Shown in pieces: positions 35,248 to 43,584 of a stretch of 64,000 nt of DNA. Position numbers and translations under genes: made by a program. The DNA comes from Opitutaceae bacterium (GTDB taxonomy: Bacteria; Verrucomicrobiota; Verrucomicrobiia; Opitutales; Opitutaceae), in the NCBI GenBank assembly GCA_016711225.1, contig JADJTK010000023.1:1-64000 (forward strand). The letters are read 5' to 3'. The first letter of the stretch is position 1; every line of letters begins with the position of its first letter. The notes under the pieces are model-generated. The model ran no database searches. It was not told where the DNA came from and saw nothing but the letters and a program-made list of their open reading frames with translations.

Positions 35248-36677
35248 GCCTGCGTCTCCGGTTGGCGCTGTTCCTCGTCTCCGTGTTCTGCCTGGGCGAA
35301 TGGCTGATCGTGCGCACCGCGCTCAACGAGGTGAAACCGCGCTACCTCGAAAGCATGGAGGAGTCGTTGGTCGACGCCTCGCGCCTGCTGGCCGCCCTGC
35401 TGGAAACTCAGTTGCGCGCCGGCGAGCCCGATCCCGCGCCGCTGCGCTCCGCCCTCGCCTCGGTGCGCAGTCATGAGTTTGTCGCGCAGGTCTATTCGCT
35501 GCGGAAGACGCAGCTCGACCTGCGTGTCTATGCGACGGATGCGGCCGGTCGCGTGGTGTTCGACTCCGATGGCGGGCGCGATGAAGGCGCGGACTACATG
35601 GGTTGGCGCGATGTGCGACTCACCCTAGCCGGCGCGTACGGCGCGCGCGCCACGCAGGCGATCCCGGGCGACAACGAGTCGCTGGTCATCTACATCGCCG
35701 CCCCGATTCGCCATGGCGACCACATCGCAGGGGTGCTATCGCTCGGCAAGCCTACCCGTTCGATCAACATCCTCGTGGCTGCGGCGCAGCGGCGGGTGCT
35801 TCTGGGCGCGTTCATCGGCGGCCTCGGGCTGCTCGCGGCGCTGCTGGTGGCGGCCAACTGGGTGATCGCTCCGCTGGAGCGGCTCACCGCCTACGCCCGC
35901 GCGGTGCGCGACGGCAAGCCGGCGCCATTGCCCCGGCTGCCGGGACGCACGCTGCAGGAGTTGGGGACGGCGTTTGCTGAGATGCGCGAGTCGTTGGAGG
36001 GCAAGAAGCACGTCGAGCGCACCACCCAGGCCCTGGCCCATGGGATCAAGGCGCCGCTGGCGGCGGTGCGTGGCGCGGCCGAGTTGCTGGGCGAGGAGAT
36101 GCCGGCGGAGGAGCGTCGCCGGTTTCTGGACAACCTGCGGGCGGAGTCGGTCCGTATCGAGCAAATCGTGGAGCGCTTGTTGCAGCTTTCGGCGCTCGAG
36201 GCCCGCAGTACGTTGCTGGCGCCGGAGCGGATCGAAGCGGCGGCGCTGTGCGCCGAGGTGGCCGACGGTTTCCGTAGCGCCGGGCGGGCGGCGGGGGTGG
36301 AGCTGGTCGTGGGCGAGTCGGCGGCCGGGGTGGTGAAAGGCGAGCGGGGGCTGGTACGCGAGGCGCTGGCGAATTTGGTACAGAACGCCGTGGAGTTTTC
36401 CCCCCGAGGAGCGCGGGTGACTCTCGGAGCGAGGGTGGTCGGTTCCTGTGTGGAGTTCGTAGTTGAGGACCAGGGGCCGGGGGTGCCGGACTATGCGTTG
36501 GCGCGGGTGTTCGAGCGCTTCTACTCGTTGGAGCGGCCGGCGACGGGGCGCAAGAGCACCGGGCTCGGGCTGGCGCTGGTGCGGGAGATCGCCCACTTGC
36601 ACGGAGGGGAGTCCGAGGTGGTCAATCGACTCGAAGGTGGGGCTCGGGCGGTGTTGCGCCTGCCGTCCGCGCGTTGA
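35244..36677 (+). CDS. creC: Sensor histidine kinase, CreC-type
   Basis: A 477-residue kinase partner of the preceding regulator. The N-terminal membrane segment RLALFLVSVFCLGEWLIVRT is followed by a periplasmic sensor of about 160 residues (QVYSLRKTQLDLRVYATDAA, YAAPIRHGDHIAGVLSLGKP) and a second segment LLGAFIGGLGLLAALLVAAN, then HAMP. The H-box reads TQALAHGIKAPLAAVRGAAE (Gly rather than Glu/Asp after His), followed by LVQNAVEFSP (N-box), EDQGPGVPD, and STGLGLALVREIAHLHGG (G-box). The IKAPLAAVRGAAELL text is typical of CreC. It is followed by a 561-base spacer before creD, which carries its own likely regulatory site. Confidence 0.88.
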   Translation: MSLRLRLALFLVSVFCLGEWLIVRTALNEVKPRYLESMEESLVDASRLLAALLETQLRAGEPDPAPLRSALASVRSHEFVAQVYSLRKTQLDLRVYATDAAGRVVFDSDGGRDEGADYMGWRDVRLTLAGAYGARATQAIPGDNESLVIYIAAPIRHGDHIAGVLSLGKPTRSINILVAAAQRRVLLGAFIGGLGLLAALLVAANWVIAPLERLTAYARAVRDGKPAPLPRLPGRTLQELGTAFAEMRESLEGKKHVERTTQALAHGIKAPLAAVRGAAELLGEEMPAEERRRFLDNLRAESVRIEQIVERLLQLSALEARSTLLAPERIEAAALCAEVADGFRSAGRAAGVELVVGESAAGVVKGERGLVREALANLVQNAVEFSPRGARVTLGARVVGSCVEFVVEDQGPGVPDYALARVFERFYSLERPATGRKSTGLGLALVREIAHLHGGESEVVNRLEGGARAVLRLPSAR

Positions 36678-37189
36678 TTGGCGCCGCAGCTCGTTTCGAC
36701 TGCTCAAGCTCACGGCCGTGAGCTTAAGCGGTCGGGCCGCAGACCGGCGCCGACCAGGCCGTGGGTGGGGGCGTCGATCGTCGGGAACTGACCGAGGCCC
36801 GCGCGCTGCGCGGTGTGGTGGGCAGTGGTAGAAGTCCGGAATCTGCGCAGCAAGGATTGCCGGCGACGCGTTGCCCTTTTCTCGCGAAGCCCGACGACAG
36901 GGCTCTGGCGGCCGAGGGGGCGGGGCCGGGTTGTCGTGGGCCGACTGAGCGGTGGCGCAGTGGGTCGAGCGCCCCGGCTGAAGTGCCGAGGGCGCGTGGC
37001 CCGCGGACGGGCGCGACCACTTACGGAGACGGTCGTCGGGTTAAGCGGTCCTCCGTGGAGGCACGCGGACGCGGAGCCCTTCCGGTGGGGGCTGGGCCGT
37101 TGACCGCTTAAGTGGACGGCCGTCTACCTAAGCGGTCGGTCGGGCTGGAGCGGCGACGGGCGTGCTCGAACCAGCGTTTTCGCCGGGTT
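36678..37189. other. Repeat-rich spacer between creC and creD
   Basis: No supported gene in this spacer of about 510 bases. It carries several copies of a TTAAGCGGTC-like word at 36724-36733, 37041-37050 and 37129-37137, and one in reverse orientation at 37102-37112. A near-perfect palindrome sits at its start. Confidence 0.5.
36702..36729. terminator. 28-base near-perfect palindrome after creC
   Basis: The halves around the central GGCC (TCACGGCCGTGA) pair at 13 of 14 positions, extending to GCTCAAGC and GCTTAAGC at the ends. It lies 25 bases past the creC stop. A cruciform, operator or terminator role is possible; there is no T-run. Confidence 0.5.
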
Positions 37190-37216
37190 TTCATCGAGGC
37201 TTCATCTTCGCTTCAC
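37190..37216 (+). promoter_or_regulatory. Three-copy cre-tag-like operator upstream of creD
   Basis: Three direct repeats lie at exact 11-base spacing: TTCAT (37190-37194), TTCAT (37201-37205) and TTCAC (37212-37216), with six bases between neighbours. The known CreB-binding cre tag in enterobacteria is TTCAC-N6-TTCAC. The site ends 22 bases before the creD start and follows creBC, so it is a likely CreB operator. Confidence 0.7.
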
Positions 37217-37238
37217 CACCGGGTGGGAGAGTGGGGGC

Positions 37239-38630
37239 ATGGAAACTTCTCCCCCCGTCTTGCCTCCGCCCATGCCCTACACCACGGCCAACCCCAAGGC
37301 CGTTGCCACCGGACTCAAGCTCTTCGCCATCGGCGTACTCATCGGGCTGCTCTGGATCGCCCTGCTGCTCATCGATGGTGTGCGTCGGGAACGCCTCGGC
37401 TATCGCGAGCAGGCGGAGTCGGAGATCGCCCAGACCTGGGGAGGCGAGCAGGTATTGGCCGGTCCGGTGCTGGCGGTACCGTTCACCTACGCAGCGAAGA
37501 TCGTGCGCGAGGTGGCCGACTCCCGTGGCGTGCCGGTGCGTACGGAGGAGCTTCGGACCACGCGGGCGTGGGCGTACTTCCTGCCCAGCGAGCTCGATGT
37601 ATCGGGTCGGCTCGACCCCTCGCTACGGCACCGTGGGATCTTCATCGTGCCGGTCTATGAAACGCAACTGGCGGTGCAGGGGCGTTTCCGGCCGGCGGCC
37701 GCGGCGCTCGCCGTCGAGGGGGCCATTTACGAGTGGGCGAAAGCGCGGATCATCGTGGGGCTGCAATTTCCCCGCGGGCTGCGCGCGGCGCCGGTCGTGC
37801 AGTGGGGCGGGCGGGAGGTGACACTGGAGCCCGGCACCGGTCGCGAGGGCTGGAGTGAGACGTTGGAGGCCCCGGTCGACGCGACCGTCGCGGCCGCCGA
37901 TGGCGTGGCCTTCTCGCTGGAGATGACCGTGCAGGGGAGTCGCCGGCTCGCGGTGGCGCCGGTGGGTGCGCAGAACCGGGTGACGCTGAAGTCGAGCTGG
38001 GTGGATCCGAGCTTCGGCGGGGCGGCGCTGCCGGCCCGCCGCACGGTGGGCCCCTCCGGTTTCGAGGCGACGTGGGAGCAATCGTATTTCGGTCGCGGTT
38101 ATCCGCAGCAATGGACCGATGCCGCCGGACAGACGGCGGTGGCCTATCACCAGATTGCCGGCTCGGCCGTGGACGTGACGCTGCTGCAACCGGTCGACGC
38201 CTACCGGCTGGTCGAGCGAGCGATCAAATACGGCGTGCTCTTCCTGGTGCTGGTGTTCGCCAATTTCTTCCTCTTCGAGGTGACGGCGAAGCTGCGCATC
38301 CATCCCCTTCAATACCTGATGGTCGGTGGGGCGTTGGTGTTGTTCTTCCTCGGCTATCTCGCGCTCAGCGAGTTCATCGCGGCTGGGCTGGCCTACGGTG
38401 CGGCCGCGGCGGCGAGCACGCTGCTGGTGACCAGTTACAGCGCGAGTGTGCTCAAGACCGGCCAACGTTGCCTGATTGTGGGCGGCGGGCTGGCCGGAAC
38501 CTACGGATACCTCTACTTCATTTTGCAATTGGAGGACTATGCGCTGCTCGCCGGCACGGCAGCGTTGTTCGCGCTGCTGGGCGTGGGCATGTGGGCCACG
38601 CGCAAGATCGACTGGTATGGAGGGAAGTGA
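37239..38630 (+). CDS. creD: CreD family inner-membrane protein
   Basis: A 463-residue protein of the CreD family, in E. coli an inner-membrane protein of the CreBC regulon linked to envelope integrity. The N-terminal helix KLFAIGVLIGLLWIALLLID is followed by GVRRERLGYREQAESEIAQT, LAGPVLAVPF, and a large periplasmic domain with RRHRGIFIVPVYETQLAVQG-like text (GIFIVPVYETQL) and QPVDAYRLVERAIKYGVLFL. The C-terminal third has six membrane segments (LFLVLVFANFFLFEV, LMVGGALVLFFLGYLALSEF, LLAGTAALFALLGVGMWATR), including LRIHPLQYLMVG and YLYFILQLEDYALLAG, which are CreD signatures. A Shine-Dalgarno-like GGGAGAGTGGGGG precedes the ATG. Confidence 0.92.
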   Translation: METSPPVLPPPMPYTTANPKAVATGLKLFAIGVLIGLLWIALLLIDGVRRERLGYREQAESEIAQTWGGEQVLAGPVLAVPFTYAAKIVREVADSRGVPVRTEELRTTRAWAYFLPSELDVSGRLDPSLRHRGIFIVPVYETQLAVQGRFRPAAAALAVEGAIYEWAKARIIVGLQFPRGLRAAPVVQWGGREVTLEPGTGREGWSETLEAPVDATVAAADGVAFSLEMTVQGSRRLAVAPVGAQNRVTLKSSWVDPSFGGAALPARRTVGPSGFEATWEQSYFGRGYPQQWTDAAGQTAVAYHQIAGSAVDVTLLQPVDAYRLVERAIKYGVLFLVLVFANFFLFEVTAKLRIHPLQYLMVGGALVLFFLGYLALSEFIAAGLAYGAAAAASTLLVTSYSASVLKTGQRCLIVGGGLAGTYGYLYFILQLEDYALLAGTAALFALLGVGMWATRKIDWYGGK

Positions 38631-38986
38631 GGGGATGGGCGCGGCGGCAGATCGCAGGCAGGGCCGCCTGCGCCACGACGGGCTGGAAGTTGAAGATAAT
38701 GGACCGAAGCGGGCGGCCGTGGCGCGTGGCTTCAGCCCGCGATGGCTGACGCGATAGCGGAGCGGGGGTGGTGCAGGTCCGGTATCGGTTCCGGCTGGTG
38801 GGGCGGGCTTTATGCCCGCCAGTTCGGCTATCGTTCAGATGGCGGGCGTAAAGCCCGCCCCACCGGGCGGAGGGCTGAACGGCTGCGCCGTCCAGCTACC
38901 TGGAACGAGCGAAGCCGCGCGCTGGACTATTGGGCGTAGCTTACCTATCAGACTGCGCACTCTCTTCCTGCTGCGCCGCCCCCTGC
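38631..38986. other. Spacer between creD and permease gene
   Basis: About 350 bases with no supported gene; it contains the second 68-base palindromic element and other GC-rich palindromic pieces such as GCAGGCAGGGCCGCCTGC near 38653-38670. Confidence 0.5.
38797..38864. repeat. 68-base dispersed palindromic element, copy 2
   Basis: Same length and order as the copy at 34268-34335: GGTGGGGCGGGC, CGCCAGTTCGG, GATGGCGGGCGT and GCCCGCCCCACC at the end, with a few substitutions in the middle. Confidence 0.7.
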
Positions 38987-40507
38987 ATGAAACACATCTT
39001 TGCCCGCAAAAGCATCGCCCAGCTTCACGCCGAGGCCGAAGGCGAGAACCGCCTGCGGCGTATCCTCGGTCCGCTCCAACTCACCAGTCTGGGCATCGGC
39101 TGTGTGATCGGCGCCGGGATTTTCGTGGTCACCGGTCAGGCCGCTCACGACAAGGCCGGGCCGGCGATCATGCTGTCGTTTGTCGTGGCGGGGCTGGCTT
39201 GTGTGTTTGCGGCGCTGTGCTACGCCGAGTTTGCCTCAATGGTGCCGGTGGCCGGGTCCGCTTATACCTATGCCTACGCCACGCTGGGCGAGCTCGCGGC
39301 GTGGATCATTGGCTGGGATCTGATTCTCGAGTACACGATCGCCTCCTCGGCGGTGGCCCACGGCTGGTCGCAGTATTTCCAGGAGTTTCTGGGCACGTTT
39401 CTGCCGCGATTGCCGCATGCACTCTCCAAGACGCCGTTCGACTATGACCCCGGGCTGGGGCGGATCGTCTCGACCGGGGCGGTGATCGATCTGCCGGCCG
39501 TGCTCATTACGGCGTTGCTCACGTTCATCCTCATCCGCGGCATCCGCGAGAGCGCGCGCTTCAACACCGCGATGGTGGTGGTGAAGCTGGCGGTGGTGGT
39601 GTTCGTGATCGGGCTGGGCGCCTTCTACGTCGATCCGGCGAACTGGCACCCGTTCGCACCATTCGGGTACACCGGCCTCAGCCTCTTTGGGAAAACCATC
39701 CTCGGCCAGACCGGGGCCGGCGGTGAGCCGCTCGGCATGCTGGCGGGCTCGGCGATCATCTTCTTTGCGTACATCGGCTTCGACTCGGTCTCCACCCATG
39801 CCGAGGAGGCGAAGAACCCGCGGCGCGATATCCCCTTTGGCATCATCGCCTCGTTGGTGATCTGCACGATTCTCTACCTCGCGGTGGCGGCAGTGATCAC
39901 CGGCATGGTGCCCTACGATCAGATCAACATCGAGGCGCCGGTGGCCGACGCGTTTCGGCAGAAAGGCCTGCCTTGGGCGCACTTCATCATCTCGTCGGGC
40001 GCGGTGGTGGGCATCACCTCGGTGCTGCTCGTGCTCATGCTCAGCCAGCCGCGCGTGATGCTGGCGATGGCGCGCGACGGCCTGGTGCCGCCGAAGGTGT
40101 TCGGCGCGGTGCATCCGCGTTTCCGCACGCCATGGATTTCGCAGCTCGTGATGGGCTGCTGCGTGGCGGCCTTCGCCGGGTTCGTGCCGCTGCGCATCCT
40201 CGCGGAGCTGGTCAACATCGGCACACTGCTGGCGTTTGTGGTGGTCTGTGCGGCGGTCCTGATCCTGCGGCGCACGCATCCGAAGGCGCATCGGCCGTTC
40301 CGTGTGCCGTTCGCGCCGCTGATCCCGTTGCTGGGCATCGGGAGTTCGGCGCTGCTGATGTTCTCGCTGCCGAAGGAGAACTGGTGGCGGCTGATTGCCT
40401 GGCTGGCGATCGGCTGCGTGATCTATTTCTGGTACGGCCGCAGGCACAGCGGGCTGCGCGCCGCCCGTCAGCAACCGCCGTTGCCCGGCGAGGAGAGCGC
40501 ACCGTGA
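38987..40507 (+). CDS. APC family amino-acid permease
   Basis: A 506-residue transporter of the amino acid-polyamine-organocation superfamily, CAT/YfnA-like. The start MKHIFARKSIAQLHAEAEGE leads into LTSLGIGCVIGAGIFVVTG, the substrate-binding first helix; then AALCYAEFASMVPVAGSAY, ELAAWIIGWDLILEYTIASS, FFAYIGFDSVSTHAEEAKNP and RDIPFGIIASL follow, all typical of this group. Twelve or more hydrophobic segments fit the family. Substrate is probably a neutral or basic amino acid. The downstream DUF3185 gene overlaps its last codons by four bases, so the two are cotranscribed. Confidence 0.9.
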   Translation: MKHIFARKSIAQLHAEAEGENRLRRILGPLQLTSLGIGCVIGAGIFVVTGQAAHDKAGPAIMLSFVVAGLACVFAALCYAEFASMVPVAGSAYTYAYATLGELAAWIIGWDLILEYTIASSAVAHGWSQYFQEFLGTFLPRLPHALSKTPFDYDPGLGRIVSTGAVIDLPAVLITALLTFILIRGIRESARFNTAMVVVKLAVVVFVIGLGAFYVDPANWHPFAPFGYTGLSLFGKTILGQTGAGGEPLGMLAGSAIIFFAYIGFDSVSTHAEEAKNPRRDIPFGIIASLVICTILYLAVAAVITGMVPYDQINIEAPVADAFRQKGLPWAHFIISSGAVVGITSVLLVLMLSQPRVMLAMARDGLVPPKVFGAVHPRFRTPWISQLVMGCCVAAFAGFVPLRILAELVNIGTLLAFVVVCAAVLILRRTHPKAHRPFRVPFAPLIPLLGIGSSALLMFSLPKENWWRLIAWLAIGCVIYFWYGRRHSGLRAARQQPPLPGEESAP

Positions 40508-40731
40508 AGACGCTCATCGCCGTGATGCTTATTTGTACCGGTGTCTGGTTCTTTCACACCGGCTGGATGAAACGCGCCTCGATCAAGGGGAAGACCCAGA
40601 GCACGTTCGCCGACGTCGCCCGTCGCTTCGACGGCGAGACGCGAGTGCCCGAGCATTCCTGGTATCTGGTCGCCGGTGGCGTGAGCGTGCTGGCCGGGGT
40701 GGGCGTGCTCTACGCCGGGCGGAAGCGGTAG
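40504..40731 (+). CDS. DUF3185 family small membrane protein
   Basis: A 75-residue protein starting at GTG 40504, which overlaps the permease stop (GTGA). It has two membrane segments, LIAVMLICTGVWFFHTGWMK and WYLVAGGVSVLAGVGVLYAG, joined by a polar loop (KGKTQSTFADVARRFDG). This two-helix layout with a GG turn in the second helix fits DUF3185. Function is unknown. The tight overlap with the permease suggests translational coupling. Confidence 0.75.
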   Translation: MKTLIAVMLICTGVWFFHTGWMKRASIKGKTQSTFADVARRFDGETRVPEHSWYLVAGGVSVLAGVGVLYAGRKR

Positions 40732-40864
40732 GGGAGGGGGAGATTTCCGTGCTGGCCCGGGCGCCGTGGGGTGCTCATTGATTGTGGCGACAAGACGGCG
40801 CGCGCGCAGGGCGGGGATGAGTGCCGCGCCCAATCAACCCCGCAGCTCGGAACCCCATGTGAAA

Positions 40865-41563
40865 ATGAAGAAGCATCTGTTTGTCGCCCTACTGCTGGTC
40901 TGTGGTGTCGCCCTTGCCGACGATAGCGTGCGCAGCATTACGACGGCCGGAACCGCCTCGATCTCGTTCGTTCCAGATCGGGCGTACATTCCGATCAAGA
41001 TCAGTATCGAAGCGCCAAAGTTCGTGGAAGCCGAGGCGACGGTTTCCGAGGTGCGCGCGAAGCTGACGGAGGCGCTGAAGTTGGTGGGGATTTCCAAGAA
41101 CGACATCGCGAGTGATTCACGGGTTTTGCAGAACCACTATGAACGAAGGAATGATGGCAAGGTGGTTGTGATTGGGCAGACGTGCATCGATAGCAGCACG
41201 ATCCTCGTTCGGGATTTGAAACTGGTGAACGAGGTTGTTCGCGTCTTGGCCGAGGTCGAGAACGTGTACAATGAGGAACCGACGTATGTGAGTGATAAGC
41301 AGGGGGAGGCGAAGCGGGAGGCCCTGCTTAAGGCTGCGGAGATGGCGAAGGAGAAGGCGGAGCTGCTCGCCAAGCAGGCGGGAGTGAAGATCAAGGGCGT
41401 GCTGCAGATCGGTGAGGACAATGGCTGGACTTCGAGCGGTTGGACTTCGAAGGAGGCGAACATGCAGGGGAGCGGGGCGAATTTCAGCGGCTACTCCAGC
41501 CAGAATGGGGTCTCCAACAATGCGATCACCGTGACAGTGCACGCCCGCTACTTGATCGAGTGA
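40865..41563 (+). CDS. SIMPL (DUF541) domain protein
   Basis: A 232-residue exported protein. A signal peptide (HLFVALLLVCGVALADD) precedes SITTAGTASISFVPDRAYIP, the conserved first strand of the SIMPL/DUF541 family. VGISKNDIASDSRVLQNHYE, YNEEPTYVSDKQGEAKREAL and EKAELLAKQAGVKIKGVLQI are also family-like. The last part (WTSSGWTSKEANMQGSGANF) is Ser/Gly-rich and the closing strand AITVTVHARYLIE is standard. SIMPL proteins are periplasmic and of unclear role, some affecting oxidative stress. The start is the ATG at 40865. It precedes the CsgG-like cassette by 275 bases on the same strand. Confidence 0.87.
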   Translation: MKKHLFVALLLVCGVALADDSVRSITTAGTASISFVPDRAYIPIKISIEAPKFVEAEATVSEVRAKLTEALKLVGISKNDIASDSRVLQNHYERRNDGKVVVIGQTCIDSSTILVRDLKLVNEVVRVLAEVENVYNEEPTYVSDKQGEAKREALLKAAEMAKEKAELLAKQAGVKIKGVLQIGEDNGWTSSGWTSKEANMQGSGANFSGYSSQNGVSNNAITVTVHARYLIE

Positions 41564-41837
41564 GGGAGCCCGGTTTGCGGAAGCGCGGAGCGTGGCGGTC
41601 GTGTGGAATGCCGCGCTTGCAGCGCGGGTTCGCGCGCCGCCGGGCGGAAGGGGTACGGAGCGGGGGCCATGAAGGGGCAGCTCGGGTGACGGATGCGAGC
41701 CGCGCTGGTTCTTGTTCGGTGTCGGTCTGGCGGGGCCTCGCGTGGGATGATAGGGAGGCATTCGGATACATTCAGCCTCGACATGGGAACCTGGTCTTCG
41801 ATCATCGATGGAAATGGAAGACCCCAGAGGTCCGCGA
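41564..41837. other. Spacer before CsgG-like cassette
   Basis: About 270 bases with no supported gene. It contains a GC-rich hairpin (CCGCGCTTGCAGCGCGG at 41611-41627) that may separate SIMPL from the following three-gene unit. A clear ribosome-binding GAGG lies 7 bases before the ATG at 41838. Confidence 0.45.
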
Positions 41838-42626
41838 ATGGTGTGGATGGCCGTGGCGATCGCGGCCTTGGCAGCCTTGCCGATGGCTGGACAAGTGGCT
41901 ATGCAGACGCCGGTGGCAGTGGTTGCGACGGCCGGATCGGTCGTGGCTCAACCATTGCCCATCGACCCAGGAGAAGCGGTGGAACTGGATCTTGTTGCAG
42001 GGCGCACGGCGTTGCCTGCGATTGAGGAGATGCGTCTTTCGATCTGGGTGGCCGGAGGCCCGGTCCTAGCTGCCCTCGTGCGCGAACAGCCGGTGCAGGG
42101 GACGTTGGTGGCTAATGACGGCGGAGCGGCGCGCGTTCGTTTTCACTTGCCGGTGCTGGAGGCGCGGCCCGGGGCGGTGCTGCGGCTGGTGATCGGTGTG
42201 GCCGGAGCTAAGGGCGCCGTGGCCGAAGCTTGGCTGCGGGTGGGCGAACCTTTCGACCCGGTCGGACTGCGCGAATGGGCGGAGCGACATCCGCTCGCGG
42301 TCGATCCGGCACTTGCGGGTGTTGTCTCGGCGCTACACAAGTGGGGGATCCCCGTGCGTGATGTGGCGGATACGGCCATCGCGATCGTCGGAAACCCGGA
42401 GTCCGCGCCTCCTGGCGCGACGGCGGTCCTGATCCTTCGGCAGGCGAAGGACGGACGGAGCCGGATGGTTGTGCGGGTGATTTCCGGCGAAACCAAGCGG
42501 GTGGAGCTCTCGTTGCCGAGCCTGACCACTATCGCTTCCGATTCTGACGCCCGGCACGATTTCCTAGCCGCACTGCGCGAGGTCGCGACTCTGCTAGGTA
42601 CCGAAACCACTTTTCCCAATCCATGA
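41838..42626 (+). CDS. Exported protein of unknown function, first gene of the CsgG-like cassette
   Basis: A 262-residue protein with a signal peptide (MVWMAVAIAALAALPMAGQV). I chose the ATG at 41838 because a GAGG ribosome-binding site precedes it; an upstream ATG at 41808 adds ten polar residues. The mature protein has a beta-rich region (IEEMRLSIWVAGGPVLAALV, PGAVLRLVIGVAGAKGAVAE) and a C-terminal alpha/beta part (AVVSALHKWGIPVRDVADTA-like, SRMVVRVISGETKRVELSLP). No family was recognised. Its stop overlaps the start of the next gene (ATGA), so it is translationally coupled to the CsgG-like protein. Confidence 0.6.
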   Translation: MVWMAVAIAALAALPMAGQVAMQTPVAVVATAGSVVAQPLPIDPGEAVELDLVAGRTALPAIEEMRLSIWVAGGPVLAALVREQPVQGTLVANDGGAARVRFHLPVLEARPGAVLRLVIGVAGAKGAVAEAWLRVGEPFDPVGLREWAERHPLAVDPALAGVVSALHKWGIPVRDVADTAIAIVGNPESAPPGATAVLILRQAKDGRSRMVVRVISGETKRVELSLPSLTTIASDSDARHDFLAALREVATLLGTETTFPNP

Positions 42627-43561
42627 AAACACCCCTGGTTGCTCTGTTTGCCCTCGTGATAGCTTCCGCCCGCGCCTTTGCCGGCGATCCGGTCCCTGCG
42701 CCGTTGCCAACAGCTGTGTTTGAGGCCGAAGCGGTTAGCCCTGCGCTGAAGGAGCGGGCGGCTCAGTTCAGCGCGCTGCTGCTCGCCAGCTTGTCGAGCC
42801 AGCCGGAAATGCTATTGGTCGAACGTGCCCAGCTTGATGTGGCGTTGGGCGAATTGTCGTTGGGGGCCTCCGGAATGGCCGATCCGACGTCGGCCGCGAA
42901 GGTGGGGCGCTTGACCGGCGCCAAGGTGTTGGTCAGCGCGAAGGTAATCGGAACGACCGGTGAGATGACCGTGGTGGCCAAGGTCGTAGGCACGGAGACC
43001 GGTCGGGTATTTGCGGTGTCTAAAGTGGTCAGCGGAGGCGATGCGACGACTGCCGCCCACGAGCTTGCTGTCCAGGTGGCGAAGACGGTGAAGGCGCACG
43101 CGGCCGAGTTGGTTGCCCCGGTGGAAGACACCGCGGCGCGCGAGGCCCGGTTGCGCGCGATGGTGGCCGGCAAGACCTTGCCCGCAGTCACGGTATCGAT
43201 TCCGGAACAACATCTCACCCGTCCCGTGAGGGACCCGGCAGCGGAGACCGAGATTGCCCGCACCCTTGGAACCCTAGGGTTCACCCTTTTGGAAAGTTCG
43301 GCGGCCGAGAAGGCGACCATCCGGATCACTGGTGAGGCGATCAGCGAGATGGGGATGCGACGTGGCGACTTCGTCTCGTGTCGTGCGCGAGTGGAGGTGA
43401 AGGTCGTCGAGATCGCGACCGGCAAGATTCTCCTGCAGGACCGGCAAACCGAGGTGGCTGCAGATATTTCGGAGGCCCTGGCGGCCAAGACGGCACTCGA
43501 ACATGCGGGTGCGAAGCTGGCGGAGCGGATCGTTCCGGCGATCCTCTCAGGGGCGAAGTAA
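42623..43561 (+). CDS. Exported CsgG-like protein
   Basis: A 312-residue protein with a signal peptide (PLVALFALVIASARAFAGD). The centre has the CsgG/LpoB-type pattern: FSALLLASLSSQPEMLLVER, AQLDVALGELSLGASGMADP, SAAKVGRLTGAKVLVSAKVI, as in the family motif LVERxxLxxvLxExxLxxsGlvd. There is no lipobox Cys, so it is probably periplasmic rather than outer-membrane anchored. The C-terminal half (RPVRDPAAETEIARTLGTLG, ATIRITGEAISEMGMRRGDF, KVVEIATGKILLQDRQTEVA) resembles a second domain of the same kind. It overlaps the previous gene and precedes the CsgG-ankyrin fusion by 23 bases. Confidence 0.72.
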   Translation: MKTPLVALFALVIASARAFAGDPVPAPLPTAVFEAEAVSPALKERAAQFSALLLASLSSQPEMLLVERAQLDVALGELSLGASGMADPTSAAKVGRLTGAKVLVSAKVIGTTGEMTVVAKVVGTETGRVFAVSKVVSGGDATTAAHELAVQVAKTVKAHAAELVAPVEDTAAREARLRAMVAGKTLPAVTVSIPEQHLTRPVRDPAAETEIARTLGTLGFTLLESSAAEKATIRITGEAISEMGMRRGDFVSCRARVEVKVVEIATGKILLQDRQTEVAADISEALAAKTALEHAGAKLAERIVPAILSGAK

Positions 43562-43584
43562 ACGGCGCTCCAGCTGATAATCGT

